Positions 10,504 to 22,479 of a DNA stretch of 64,000 bases are shown piece by piece. The notes beneath the pieces were generated by a model. It saw only the letters and a program-made list of their open reading frames with translations, ran no database searches and was not told the origin of the DNA. Position 1 is the stretch's first letter; every line of letters begins with the position of its first letter. The stretch covers positions 4,851,001 to 4,915,000 of the forward strand of contig OX327697.1 of NCBI GenBank assembly GCA_946807835.1. Direction: 5' to 3'. The DNA is from Ailanthus altissimus. Taxonomy: Eukaryota; Streptophyta; Magnoliopsida; Sapindales; Simaroubaceae. A program made the translations under genes and the position numbers.

Positions 10504-13500
10504 TGGATTCTTTAGCCAACGAGCTATAAATTTATTAGTTGTAGGAACTAAAACTCTGCGCTTTACCCGTGTGGGCTAAGATTATAGGTCTATTTGGGCT
10601 TTTGGCTTCTGTGTCACTTACAAACATGGAAAGAGCTATCATTATAACTTTGCTAGTGGTGATTCTAGCAAAAACCCTCTGATGCTTAAGTTATATATTT
10701 TCTTTTGGGTGAGTGAAAGAAGGAGAATGCTGAGAGAGTTTTAGAGTGAGGGTCAAAGGTTGAAAAAGATGGAACCCGTTTTGAGTCATTTTCTCCCCTT
10801 TATATAGTATTGGTCTTCTCAGCATATTTTGAACTTTGATGCATTTTTTTGTTGGTTTTAAAGTAGTTTTTAAGTTATCTTCTAATTTCTTAGCTTGATT
10901 TTGTTGGGTGTTGATTATTCTAGGGTGCTTGTATGTGAGATGTGTTCATCATACAAAAAATATACATATCTCATACATATATGTGCACAGCGGAAGAAAA
11001 ATTAATACAATGAATACACGTAATACATATTTATCAAATGAGAAACGAGATTGAGAAATTTAACCCATGAAGCCTTTGAATTAATTTGCTTAAAGTCCAC
11101 CATAAAATGAAACTTTGATCAATCCTAGCAATTAATAAGGGTGGGTTTAATTGTCTAGAATGATAGTATGTTAATCCAGCATTTAGTTTAACTCTTAAAC
11201 TTGATTCAAAGTTAAACCCTTTAACTTAGTTAAATTTGTTTTATCTTTTGTTCAACTCTTGAACAATTAAAACAAATCTATTTTAGTTATTACAATTAGT
11301 AACCATTTATTTATTTGTTTTATCGTTTTAACACTTAAAACACAAAATAAAGAATTTTAATTTCTCAAATTGAAATGGCTACCAAAATTGCAAAATCTAA
11401 AAAACTTAAAACTTATTAATTTTGAATTTTATTTCCCTTTATATACTAATGCATAAATTTCAAACTAATTTGAATTTTATTTGCATTTTATTTAACTTAA
11501 CCTAACCTTATTTAACATTTAACCTTAGTCAGGTTAGTTTAAATTATCCCTTAAGTTAATAAATATTTAAATATTCTAACCATAGTTAACTAACATAACT
11601 ATGGTTAGGTTAACCTTTACTTAACCATTAAGTAAATTTAACTTAACTGAACCATATGGTTAACTTTTAACCATATTTAAGTTAAATAATTTATTTAATA
11701 ATTAAATAAATAAATATTTATTTTAATTATTTAACAATTAAATAATCATAAAGTGAAATTACATTTATATCCTTACTAGGTTATCAAGTTAACCTAAAGT
11801 GGGTCCCATCATTTAACCATATACTTTAGTTAACTTAACCTAAGTAATTTGCTGAATTATACTGTATTGAACCATTCAATACGGTAAACTGCCCAAGTAC
11901 TCAAAGAGTACATTTCATATTGGGACTCTCTAGATTTATATCCGATTTGTCAAATAGAACTATTCCATGAATCCGTAATCGATGCCCCACGCACACATTA
12001 CGAATATTACAAATTAGAGCATCAAAGTATACAAGTTGAGGTCACAACGCATACGTATAATCCTTTCATCATTTATACCTTGGATGTGTGGGGACATAGA
12101 TCAACACCGTCAAATCTCCATTTGCTCATCCATTATCTTATCTCCAGATTCGTATCTCGATAAACAATATACGCAAATACTTTTACTATATTGTTTAACC
12201 CTGTAGAAAGCTATTTTTTCGGGTTTATGCTTGTGGCCACAAGACTTCATGAAATAAAATCTCAGAGCATTAGATATACAACTTACCTATATAAGCTGAT
12301 GGATCTTGTATCTATGCACACCGAACTCCGTGAGCATCGGACCATACCTAGCGACACATAGCGGTCAGACTATGAAAGGTCTCTGACATATGTGGAACCA
12401 AAGTATGGTGGATTACTCATAAGACCTCCGTGGCGCTCAGGTCAAAGGACCACGAATACTACTCAACTCGAGAGGACCTTCATTTGACGACTTCATAGGA
12501 TATCTATTGGGGTCTTCGTGAGTCTGTTCAGTATCCAGTCCTGACTAGATACTGAACAGACATACACATTAATCTATATAACGTGAATTCACCGATAGAC
12601 CCGCATTTGTAATCATAGATCAGGAACATTATGTTTAAGACATACTTATATAATGATATTTCTTAGCACTTATTGCAACTTTTTGCAACTATATCATTAC
12701 AAGTATACTCTCAGGTCTTTGTCCAATTATAGACAAGGTTCTAACTTTTTAGACCTTGCTGACTTTTATAAACTGATAACTCTTAACAGTGCTAACTCTT
12801 AGCATTTATAACTCTCAGCTTTGCTAACTATTAGTTCTGGTCTAAACTCATTTAGACTAGATTTGAACTCTTTTAGATCAAACAATGTCTATAATGTTAC
12901 AAGCATTATACCATATAAATATGATATTAATAATTTTTATTCGAAATGCTTATTGTATAAATATTAATAATTAATATTTATATAATATTAGAATGACACG
13001 TGAGCACCAGCTCCAAAAGATTTTGGGTATAGCTTCCTAAAAATAAGACGATTCTCTCCCAAAGTGATGCTGATTGCTTCTTTTCAAGGCTTGGCTTGTT
13101 TGGATCACTTTACATTTTCCTTTTATGTCTATGGGATAGCCTAGTGCTATTCAGTCTTTTTCATGTGTGCAACTTGTACAATCTGATGAGTTTTTGTATG
13201 TGAGCGGCTCGATATGTTTGCCACGTTGATCTTCTTATGGTTTCTGTACCGTTTTGGTTTAAAGTCTTTTACGTTGCTGAGTACCGAGCTACGTGACTTT
13301 GAATAACCTAGGTAAGGCTTGGGATTGTTAGATTCAACTTGTTAATTATCTGAGCAGGTTTTAAGCATATGGCACCTATTTCTTTAACGGCACTCAGGTG
13401 ACCAGTCTCATTGTTTGAGGCCTTTAATATCTTGAGCCCCTTGCTTTTCGTACGGTGGGCTTATGGGTTGGATACTTGGGCCTTTGGATATTGCCCGAGG

Positions 13501-13506
13501 GGAACA
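10504..13506 (-). repeat. 5' LTR of the Tat-type element, split by element B
   Basis: On the plus strand the LTR runs from TGGATTC (10,504) to GGGGAACA (13,506), giving TG...CA ends. Removing element B and one copy of its GATTT duplication leaves about 881 bases. It has the mixed, moderately G+C-containing texture typical of these LTRs. There is no second LTR in the window to confirm the ends. Confidence 0.65.
10902..13018 (+). mobile_element. Element B: 2,117-bp TG-start insertion with GATTT duplication
   Basis: It starts TGTTGGGTG and ends CTCCAAAA (probably CCAACA originally), flanked by GATTT at 10,897-10,901 and 13,019-13,023. The whole length is collinear with element C, and its 5' and central parts match element A. 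It has no open frames and no internal direct repeat. Length and ends suggest a solo LTR of a retrotransposon with a roughly 2.1-kb LTR; a non-coding element is the alternative. It sits inside the 5' LTR of the Tat-type element and is therefore younger. Confidence 0.8.
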
Positions 13507-15065
13507 ATCTATAATGTTTTTGAATTGCCTTTGTTAATTTTTATCGTCTAGAAATCAGTGTTAAGTGAGAATTGTTAAGGGGTTTTTACTAAAAGTTCCT
13601 TGATGTTACAACTGATTAAACATTGGCAGGAATTTAAGAATAAAAAAGGATTTGAAATAGTGTATTAACTTACAAAGATACCCTTATAAACAAATTGAAA
13701 CACCAAAATTGATTTAAAATAATGGGTTGAATTACAAAAATATGCTTACAAAGTAATTGGAAAATAAAACCAAACATAATATATTGCACGTGGATCAATG
13801 TCACTATTTCTAATCGTTGGAAACATAAAGGGCAAAAATTAACCTATTTAATGACAATCTCATCAAAGAAAACACACATTCATTTTGAAATACATCTTTA
13901 TACATCCAATAAGCATACAAGCTTTAAAAAACTTAGAAACTGACTCTCTCTGTCATTCAAATTTTTTTTTCTTACATATCAAAGAGGAAAATGGACATAT
14001 CATCAATAAGTACATGATATATCAAGGAAGTTAATGAAGAAATGATTACATTTCAAATAAGAGATGCAAAAATGGGCAAAATGCAGTAGTACCTCTATTT
14101 GAGACAACTTTAAATCCTAATAAATTATAATATTTTTTAAGTAAGTAAGTGCCTAGTTATGAATATTATGAACTATGGAGTCCTTCCAAGTCAGAACTAA
14201 ATATGAAAGGAAAATCAGAGATGATAAATGGTAGTTTAATAAAGTTAAAGAACACAATTTGCAATTGTGGTGAAAAAACTAAAATAGGAATATCATAGTC
14301 TAAATAGAACCTAAACAAATTGTATTTTTACTACAATTAAGAACAATGATACAACTGTTTCACATTTTGGAAACCATATATTTCAAAATTAAACCTACTA
14401 ATAATAGAAAATGACTGCACCAACTCTTCATCCAATGGAAAATCAAGCATGTGCATATTGGTAAAGTTAGACATGCAATGTTGTGATTAGTCTCAGGTGT
14501 TGAGTGATATTTATACAATGGTAACAACCATAAAAAAGTTAAAATTTCTAGTGGTACTTTTAAGTGTGCTTGCAATACTTATCATGGGAAAACTAAAATG
14601 TACTTGAAACTATAGCAAATAATAAAGCATAACATATAATTTTGCAAAAAATAGTTAATATTGTTATGTAAATAAAAGTTGTCAAAGATGTTACAGTCAA
14701 ATAATTATGTTTAAAGGATCGTAATCCAAGTAGTGCAAGAAAATATGAACATATTAGTATGTTTTATTCATGCATTGTGTTTAATTACCATATATGAGTT
14801 AAACAAAATACTCAACACTCATAACTACATCGACAGTCAATAATGGCACAAATGAATTGACTTATAAAAGTATTGCAAAAAATAAAAAGTATGGTCAGAA
14901 TTATACTATACTAATGAACTTTTCTTCTTAACTGTTGCTGTAATTGGTTGCTTTTATCTATTATTAACGTAGCTGTGAACAAAAATAATGAAATTAGGAA
15001 AACAACCAAAGAAGTATAGGATGCTAAAACCAGCCTTAATATGAAAAAAAGAAGAGGAAATATAC
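13507..15065. other. Non-coding AT-rich stretch left of the MULE relic
   Basis: No recognisable gene. Short minus-strand frames (for example 14,360-14,575) have no family signature. This is probably intron, 3' part or flank of the MULE relic that begins at about 15,066, but I cannot show that. Confidence 0.35.
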
Positions 15066-15612
15066 CTTATATTCATCATTGAGGAGGTGAAGGCTAGCTA
15101 AGAGTAAGCCAATATGTTTGGTCATTGTCTAGTAGCCATTGATGAGCAGAGTTATCTACTTGATGTATAGCCTTCGTGGCAAGATTGAATTCAAACTCAT
15201 TTGTGGCTCTAACTGTCTTCTAGAAGTACTCTCTCAGTAACTCACTTGGGAAATTTCTTCTAAACATGCCTTTGAATACAATAATAACTCCATTAAATAC
15301 CTTACCAACAATATTAGTTATTCCTTTCTGTCTATCTAACATAAAGGTTATGACTATGTGATTCTAAATGTCTATATGCTCTTTAAATAATTCTAAAATC
15401 AAGTCCATTTATTTTCTTTTCTTACTCATAGATACAAATAGCCAAAAGAAAAATGCCATTGATGGCATCTATGGACACAATAGAGAGTAAAATGCATCCA
15501 AATGCTCTTTTTAAATAGCATCCATCAGACTAATAACTCTCCAAAACCCTCTCTAAAAACCTTGTTGTTGAGCTTTGAACTGATGAATATTCTTTTGAAA
15601 TAGGTACCTCTA
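15066..15612 (-). pseudogene. MuDR-type transposase relic, central part
   Basis: The minus-strand frame reads DGCYLKRAFGCILLS, VSIDAINGIFLLA, then DRQKGITNIV and KTVRATNEFEFNLA with QWLLDN. This is the order of the plant MULE domain (first catalytic Asp in DGCxLK, second in the DRQKG block). A plausible donor follows at about 15,066. Frameshifts and stops are present. The gene continues upstream at 30,504 beyond the copia element, where joined codons read NDRGTYFKR across the CTCTA target. Confidence 0.8.
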
Positions 15613-16450
15613 TGAAAATTCTAGATAGGCAACCTAGGTGGGGATAAATTAGGTATTTAAAAAATAATGCATTTACTAATAATATAAATATATTAAATCA
15701 CAAGTAAATGCAATAAATAAAAGAGTTAGGAAAGAGAAAGCTAATACCGGATGTTTACGTGGTTCGACCCTTATCTCAACTTATGTCTACTCCTTAAAGC
15801 TAACTATACTTAAGGATTCCACTAGTTTATTCTATCTTTCAAGACCCTTTGATTAACTTCTTAGGTGTTAATCAAACCTTTACAAATTAGCTTTTTTTCA
15901 AGTATCAATCACACCGTGATTAGTTTTTCAGGTACTAATAAAATACTTATAGTATGTTAGCTTTACTGGGTATTAAATAGACCTTACAAAGATTAATTTT
16001 AGGTTTAATTAAACTCTCTTAAAGGGTAGATACAACAATTTTCACATAAATATGGATATTTCTTTTCTTTTCAAATGATATGAAGATTATAGAGTGCTTC
16101 TTTATTGTTGTTGAGCTTGAATAAGGGCTTTGTATTTATAGAGATGAAGAAACTAATCATTTTTCACTGTTGCTACAGTATCTTGCCCATTGCTACAATT
16201 CAGATATAGTGATTTGACCGTTACAATCATTAAAACAGTAATTAGCTATTGCACAGTGATTTAACCGTTGTGGAACAATGCCGTTGCTACAGGACCGTGC
16301 TATAGTACTGTCATTACAGTGAACAATGTTTTGAACTTTTACAATTTGGTCTATTTTCTAAAACTTTCAAAACTTTGCGCTTTAGTCTATAAACATTGTT
16401 TTCTTTATTGTTTTGCATTATCAAATTCTTGAAAGTCGTCTAGGCTAATA
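15613..16450 (-). repeat. 3' LTR of the gag-only copia element (838 bp)
   Basis: It starts TGAAAATTC and ends GGCTAATA on the plus strand and aligns throughout with 29,903-30,498. It holds about 240 bases (about 16,103-16,355) with repeated GTTGCTACAG-like phrases that the other LTR lacks. Confidence 0.88.
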
Positions 16451-16760
16451 ATCTCCCCCTTTTTGATGATGGCAAACAATGTAAACATCTTCTATTTGAA
16501 AAGTATGTCTTCCCCTCAATTTGTGCTCATCCTATATTTATACTTTTACCAATTCTTTTTTGCTAAAATTCAAGTGCAATGTGTTAAACAATTTATGAAT
16601 AAATCATAAACTAAATTGCATGCACATATTTCTTGCCATTTGGCATTATAAAAAAAATAATGATATGATCATAGTCATATAAAAAATAAATCATCAAAAT
16701 CTAAAAAATAAAAAAATAAAAAAATTCACATGTTATAAAGATACTTTCTATGATGCTTCC

Positions 16761-18190
16761 TGACAAGTCCAGAATATAGGAGTTTATTCCCAAGTGCAGA
16801 ATTGTCGAAGTAATAAATAACCCAATGAGAACGGGGTCAATCCATAAGAAAGTAGAATTAAAATTACAAATTATAAATACTTTTAAGACAATTAATGCAA
16901 TATAAGATGTTTGCAAATATTAATTCAATTAACCAATTCAAATAAAAGCTAAGGTTAGGGGGATCTATTTTTGGCATAAGAAGTAAAAATATATTTAACT
17001 CTTTTTATAACTCAATTGAAATTCTCACACAAAGGAGGTTCCTTCTGAAAAATATAACAATTAAAGTTCATCATCATTTATAAATTGATTAGTATTTATT
17101 TCTTTCAATTATTATACACCAAATCTTATAAATGAGTTCAAGTATTTATTATGCCAAACTTTATATTTATCTACAATAAATCAAGATTCTCACTTATAAG
17201 AAAGGGTATATACACCAAATCTTATAAATAGTTTTAAGAATTTATTGTGTCAAGTATAAAGTTTGTCAATAATAAATCAAGAATCATCACTTTAGAAGAA
17301 AATGTATTAATTCTACAAACAAAATAAATACATTATATATAAATTTGCATAACTTAAGAATGAAGCATTAAATTCATGAATAAGTGTTAAGCATATCTTA
17401 TTATCTTGCTAAGAGTTTCACCTTTTCACCTTAACATAAAGAAAATTATTTGGACACAATAAAACTGAAAAAAAAGAAATGAAATGGAACAAGAAATAAC
17501 ATGACTTAATAGTAAACAAGAGAAATAATATTATAAAGAGATAATATAAAGGACAAGTATTTTGAACTAAATTTTAACGTTCTAATTACATGTTTTAGGC
17601 ATAAAAAAGCCACCTATTTATAGAAAAATATGGATAAATTGAGGCAAATTAGGAGGGAACCACTTGAATGATGAAAGTCAAGAATGGTGACAAAATAATT
17701 TGCATTGATTATCACTAAGGTACTCACTTAATTATCCAATTTAGAATTGATGTATCCGAATTAGCTGTCACTCAAAACATCAAAGTTGTAGATAAGTCTC
17801 TTATATTTTCAAATTGAGTTGTCTCATACGTATTAGATACATATTATTATAGTTATGAGCTAAATACTGATGAATGTTCAAACTGGGCCTGTACTGCAGA
17901 TTAGTTTTGTTCTAGGACATTTTTCACCCTCTAACACACTCGAATTTTATATGCTTTGTGAAATAAAATATGTTAACCCATTGTGTTAGCTCTTCACAGG
18001 ATCAAGAATCACTTTAATTGGATCTTTAGGTAGAAAGTTATGCCCATTTTACCAAACCTACCATTAAACAGTTAAAAGATAATTAGGTACAATATTATAA
18101 ATATATTTAATTTAAGAAAATTAAATACACTAGTAATACAAAACAATGATGTAAAACTCTTATTAAATATGTAATTTCAAGTGTTCATCA
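16761..18190 (-). repeat. 3' LTR of the Athila element (1,430 bp)
   Basis: Ends are TGACAAGTCC and GTGTTCATCA on the plus strand. It is nearly identical in length to the other LTR (1,429 bp). Directly inside it, at 18,191-18,206, the minus strand reads GTTAGTTGGGGGGTG, the polypurine tract that primes plus-strand synthesis. Confidence 0.93.
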
Positions 18191-18206
18191 CACCCCCCAA
18201 CTAACT

Positions 18207-19537
18207 TATTGCTAGTCCCTAACAATTCGAGCATAAATAAAATTGGAACACTTCCTAAGTATTTCAAACAAAACATCAATTCAAGATCACAATCGCTACA
18301 AAGGTTATTTCAATCATAACTTTTAAAATTGTGTGTGTGTGTGTGAATTAAGCCAAAGCCTTCTTACCACAAACCACAACATATATAGCCTTAAAAACAA
18401 ATTTCAAGTAAAAGCCTAAAGTCCATATCCTTATAGGTGAATAACTTGTTTAATGGCTTATGATTTCACTCATGGAGTTGGAAAACAGATAATCGCTCAA
18501 GAAAAAGTTATATTTAGGGATAGAAAGGAAAAATAACATTGATCCAAAGATAGAAAAATCAATTATTTAGAGTCAAACCATTATTGCCACATGCTAGCTT
18601 CAAGTTTTTAATTATTTTATGCGAATCTTACGAATAGAGAGTCCGATGATAAGATTGCTTCCTAATGACTTTAGTCTTCTAAAATTGAATGAAGACTTTA
18701 TTGAACTGAATTGACTTTGTTTTTTTACTTTTACAATTTTTTTTAAGACATAAGGAATCATTACAAAATAAAAGTAATTACTTTTTCAAAAAAATATTTT
18801 CATCCTTTGGCTAAGTAACCAAATCATTTCTTATTCCAAATAATGTCATTCCAAACAAAAATTAACCATTTCAAAAGATTAATGAAAGTTTGTAAACTGT
18901 TATCTCAAACCTCTCCACTCACTCACAAAAGATATGTGAGTTTAGAAAAGAATATGTATACTTAAACATGAAAATTCTCTTGGCTATATATATTGAATCA
19001 TCCATCTTACCACAAGGTTTAGTATTGTTCTCAAAAAATCATTTTAGAAGTTATTCTTCAGTAACTTAGATAAAAAAAAGTGATTTAAACTAAACAGTTT
19101 TGAAATCATACATCGATAGCAAAACAAATTTATATACACAAGAGTTACCAAAAACTTAAGCAACAAACATAAAATACATTAAAAATAAACCAATTAAAAT
19201 GTGTTTCAAAAGTTCAGTAATGTACTCTTTACTCTGCCATTCTAGAACTAGAATTCATCTTAAGAATGCATAAATAAACTTTTTACTCACGCCATTCATG
19301 ATGAATTATTTTTTTTTAAAAACAAAGTAATAACAATAATAAAATAAAATAATTAACACTAACATTATATATCAACTATCTTCCCCCAACCAGATTGAGA
19401 CATTGTCCTCAATGTCAAAAGATAGAAAGAGTAAAGTATAGAAAATATCACTTGAAACATATTTTATTTGAAATTAAACCTGCAACAAAATAAAATAAGC
19501 CACACAAAATGCTTAAAAATACATAGAAGTAGATAGG
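18207..19537 (-). other. Athila 3' non-coding region
   Basis: No gene recognised. The minus-strand phrase TTGAGGACAATGTCTC followed by GGTTGGGGG (about 19,385-19,421) is of a kind commonly seen after pol in Athila-type elements. A (GT)n run lies at 18,331-18,345. The rest is AT-rich and featureless. Confidence 0.5.
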
Positions 19538-20191
19538 CTACAAACGAAGCGTCAAATCTATCTTGCGTTTCTTTTTACTGTTATTAGTATACCAATCTAT
19601 CTGACTCATTGTTGGATCAGATAGAGGTCTAAAAGTTTGTAGTTCATCGAGTAACTGATCAATAGTTGAAGTAGAAATGAGGATCTATCGTATTGTAGAT
19701 GAGACAAATTATTTTTCCACCGCATATTCAAGAAAAGATAATATTCTATTATAAAAACCATCAACATTTAAAAAATCAATTGGTTTTTTTATGGATTTGC
19801 AATTGTGCCCATGAGACAATTTGAAAAATGTCCTCCAATGTTTCAAAACCTTCAAGTAGAGCTATAAAGCATCAACATTACAAAGTATAAAAGATATTCG
19901 TTCATGCATTGATGATACTTGTAACTTATCCCTCAATTATTTTTCCTACAATGTCTCTAACAACTAGAGCTTTCGGTATGATACCCAAAACTCGACTGCC
20001 TTTATTTTGTGCAGTGGTTGCCACACGTCCCATTAATCTAAGACTACCTCCCCATATACTAAATGAATATTTTGCTCAGCTAACACCTTACTAAGGGTTT
20101 CTGTTGCTTCTACAAACTTATTAGTTTTTTTAGGGCTGGATCCAGAAAAGACACAAAGTTTTGTGAATTTACGAGTTGATGATCCTTCCAT
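19538..20191 (-). pseudogene. LOG: Intronless LOG (cytokinin riboside 5'-monophosphate phosphoribohydrolase) pseudogene
   Basis: LOG enzymes release active cytokinin from its riboside monophosphate. The minus-strand copy runs from ATG (MEGSSTRKF) to a TAG stop, 654 bases, the normal length of a complete LOG coding region. KLCVFSGSSP, VYGG, SLRLMG, GSRVLGIIPKAL, MHERISF, SWAQLQIHKK, NVDGFYN and a basic C-terminus ending DLTLRL match the family in order. Plant LOG genes have several introns; none is present, which suggests a retrocopy of spliced mRNA. It is dead: a one-base deletion after VYG, further frameshifts and stops, and the motif PGGFGTLEE changed to LEGFETLED. It lies between pol and the 3' LTR of the Athila element, in the same orientation. 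No poly(A) tail or target duplication was recognised. Confidence 0.88.
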
Positions 20192-20252
20192 GATTACACT
20201 TACCCTCTCTCTTGAATGATTTTGAGTTTGTATAAAGATGCAGAAACAATGC

Positions 20253-20270
20253 AATGTATTTATAGAGCCA
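20253..20270 (-). promoter_or_regulatory. TATA-like box upstream of the LOG pseudogene
   Basis: The minus strand reads TCTATAAATACATTG about 65-75 bases before the LOG ATG. The spacing would allow a start site and a short 5' UTR containing a purine run (AGAGAGAGG). In DNA this AT-rich the match could be chance. If real, it would argue against a simple mRNA retrocopy. Confidence 0.3.
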
Positions 20271-20499
20271 AAAGGTGTTGCAAAGTTAAGTCACATGGGC
20301 TGTTAGCTTAAAATATAAAATTTTCAACACCTTTTTACTAATTTTTAATTTGTTAGCTGAAAAATTCACATGGGTTGTCGGTTTAAAAAGCCAAATATTC
20401 AAAAAAAACTATAGGTAATTATTGAAAAGACGTTTGAGTTTAAAATAAAATATTTAAAAATAACAGTTATAGTAAATATATACAAGTAGTTGTGATTGG

Positions 20500-21185
20500 G
20501 GCTCACATCTTCCTCTGGTTTTACGTCCAATAACGGCTTAAATGCCCTCTATGGGTCAGGGATAGGTTTCCCATCCAATTTTTTTTATAAATTGGCAAAT
20601 AGGGTCTTTTAAAGTCAGATTTTTGAGACTGTACCGCTCATGTTCTTTTAGGAATATGTCTCATAATTCACAAATTGTAATATGCACATATCCACTAAGA
20701 TGCGTCTCAAGAGTCGATAAGATATTATCTAAAGACTCCTTACTCAGGCCATCCTTAATGAACTTAATTTTATCTTTGCGATTTATAGACACCATTCCTA
20801 AAGTGTGGCAACATGTGTTACAAGTCATACATGCACACTTGTAACAAACGTTTAATCGTTTTGCTCTCTGTTTTTTTGCAAAAGAGCTTTTACCTAAAAC
20901 AGACATGTAGGAAATTAATGAATCTGAAAATTTATCTGTCAATCGAACCTTGGCTTTAATTAACCAACGTAAATTAACATGTATATTCATAATCATTAAT
21001 AACTTTAATCTTTCACATTTTGCTTGGTAAATTTTCTTCAAGCAATTTTGAGACAATGATGCAAAACGTTTTTTTAAAATTTTTAGAATGTCATCCACTT
21101 TTTTTAAAAAAAAAGGAGAAGAAGAGAAGATATCAGTAATTATGAGAAACTGACAAAATCGACTTGAAATATTACAAAGTACCAT
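20500..21185 (-). pseudogene. Unidentified ORF (174 codons plus eroded tail) in the Athila env position
   Basis: An open frame at 20,661-21,185 (174 codons) continues past one stop in the same frame to about 20,500 with DIFLKEHERYSLKNL, CQFIKKIGWE and GRKTRGR, so the original protein was longer. It is Lys-rich, with a Cys-rich knot CYKCACMTCNTCCH at about residues 114-127 and then KDKIKFIKDGLSKESLDN and STLETHLSGY. The composition looks like true coding sequence. There is no signal peptide or clear membrane segment as expected of an env-like protein. I do not recognise the family. It lies between integrase and the LOG pseudogene, same strand. Confidence 0.5.
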
Positions 21186-21355
21186 TATTTGCCACTTAAC
21201 GGGGGTGCAAAATAAAACTTTAACAAAAATACTAAATTAACCTACAAGTTAAAAAAATAAATAAAAAGTTAGAAGAAAAATAAACATATATATAACAAAG
21301 ATTAATTGGTCTCGTAACAAAAGTTTAACAGGGACACAAATTCTTCATGAAAAGT

Positions 21356-22440
21356 TTAGTTTTCTAGAAACGGCTTGAGTCTTTGCCCATTTACCTTAAA
21401 CACATTCCCATTTATAAGATTTTTAATGTCAATTGTTTCATAAGGGTACACATGTTTCACAATAAAAGAGCTACTCCATCTTGATCTTAATTTTTCAGGA
21501 AATATGTGTAGTTGAGAATTATAAAGCAAAACCTTCTTATCAGTGTCAAATATTTTTCTCTGAATTTTTTTATCATGAAAAGTTTTAATTTTAGCTTTAT
21601 GAATTTTTGAATTCTCATATACATCATTTCTCAATTCTTCAAGTTCATTTATTTATAATTTACGTATGTGTCAAGCAGAATCAAGATTTGCATTGAAAGT
21701 TTTAATGGCCCAGTAGGCTTTATGCTAAAGTTTCACAGGTAAGTGACAAGGTTTTTCATAAACTATCTTATAAAGAGACATACCCAATGAAGTTTTAAAA
21801 GTAGTTCTATAAGCCCACAGTGCATCATTTAGTCTTAAAGACCAATCTTTGTGATTTGGGTTTACAATGTTTTCTAAAATTTATTTTATCTCCCTATTTG
21901 CTAATTCAACTTGTCCACTTGTCTGGAGATGATAAGGGGTGGCAACTTTATGAGTAATACTATATTTTTTCATTAATGTTTCAAATGGTTTATTACAAAA
22001 ATACTTACCCCCATCACTTATAATGCTCGAGGAATTCCAAGTCGACTTAAGATATTTTCTTTCAAAAATTTCATGACTGTTTTCTGGTCATTATTTTGAC
22101 ATGGAATAGCTTCAATCCATTTTGAGACATAATCTACTGCAACTAAGATATACGTAAATCCAAATGATAACGAAAATGGTCCAATGAAATCTATCCCCCA
22201 ATAATTAAAGATTTTAATAACAAGAATGGGGTTTAAAGACATCATGTTTCGTTTTAAAATTGATCCCAACTTTTGATAATTTTCACACGTTATACAAAAT
22301 GCATATGTATCTTTAAATAACGTGGGCCAATAAAATTCACACTGCAAGATTTTTGCAGCTGTTTTTTTTTATAAGAAATGTCCCTCACATACTTCAAAAT
22401 GACAAAATTTAATAACTTTACTTACCTAATTGTCGGGTAT
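21356..22440 (-). pseudogene. Athila integrase, decayed
   Basis: Minus-strand frames give the zinc-binding pair CITCENYQ after EFYWPTLFKD, the catalytic core with WGIDFIGPFSLSFG and VDYVSKWIEA (first acidic residue), ISDGGKYF (second), and then [23 protein letters not shown] and YEKPCHLPV. The C-terminal frame at 21,356-21,634 ends GQRLKPFLEN, a typical end of Athila pol. Several stops interrupt the protein. Pol ends about 165 bases before the unidentified ORF. Confidence 0.88.
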
Positions 22441-22479
22441 GCATCTTCGAAATATTTGATCAAGACAATATTTGAAGAG

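Larger units (their letters stand above)
1200..13506 (-). mobile_element. Tat-type Ty3/gypsy LTR retrotransposon, degenerate, 3' LTR missing
   Basis: Reading leftwards on the minus strand there is a 5' LTR, a primer-binding-site region, gag with a CCHC knuckle, aspartic protease, reverse transcriptase, RNase H and integrase, in Ty3/gypsy order (integrase last). The knuckle of the form CKFHQNPGH and the PBS-proximal motif ending GTGGGAATC are typical of plant Tat/Retand elements. Every domain carries stops or frameshifts, so it cannot be autonomous. It is interrupted by element A (3608-6801) inside RNase H and by element B (10,902-13,018) inside the 5' LTR. The left end is uncertain because no 3' LTR is visible. 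Confidence 0.85.

Noticed and set aside
19395..19425. TTGAGGACAATG...GGTTGGGGG as a second polypurine tract defining another LTR
   Set aside because: It is an internal conserved-looking phrase; the LTR edge and its polypurine tract at 18,191-18,206 are fixed by the paired LTRs.
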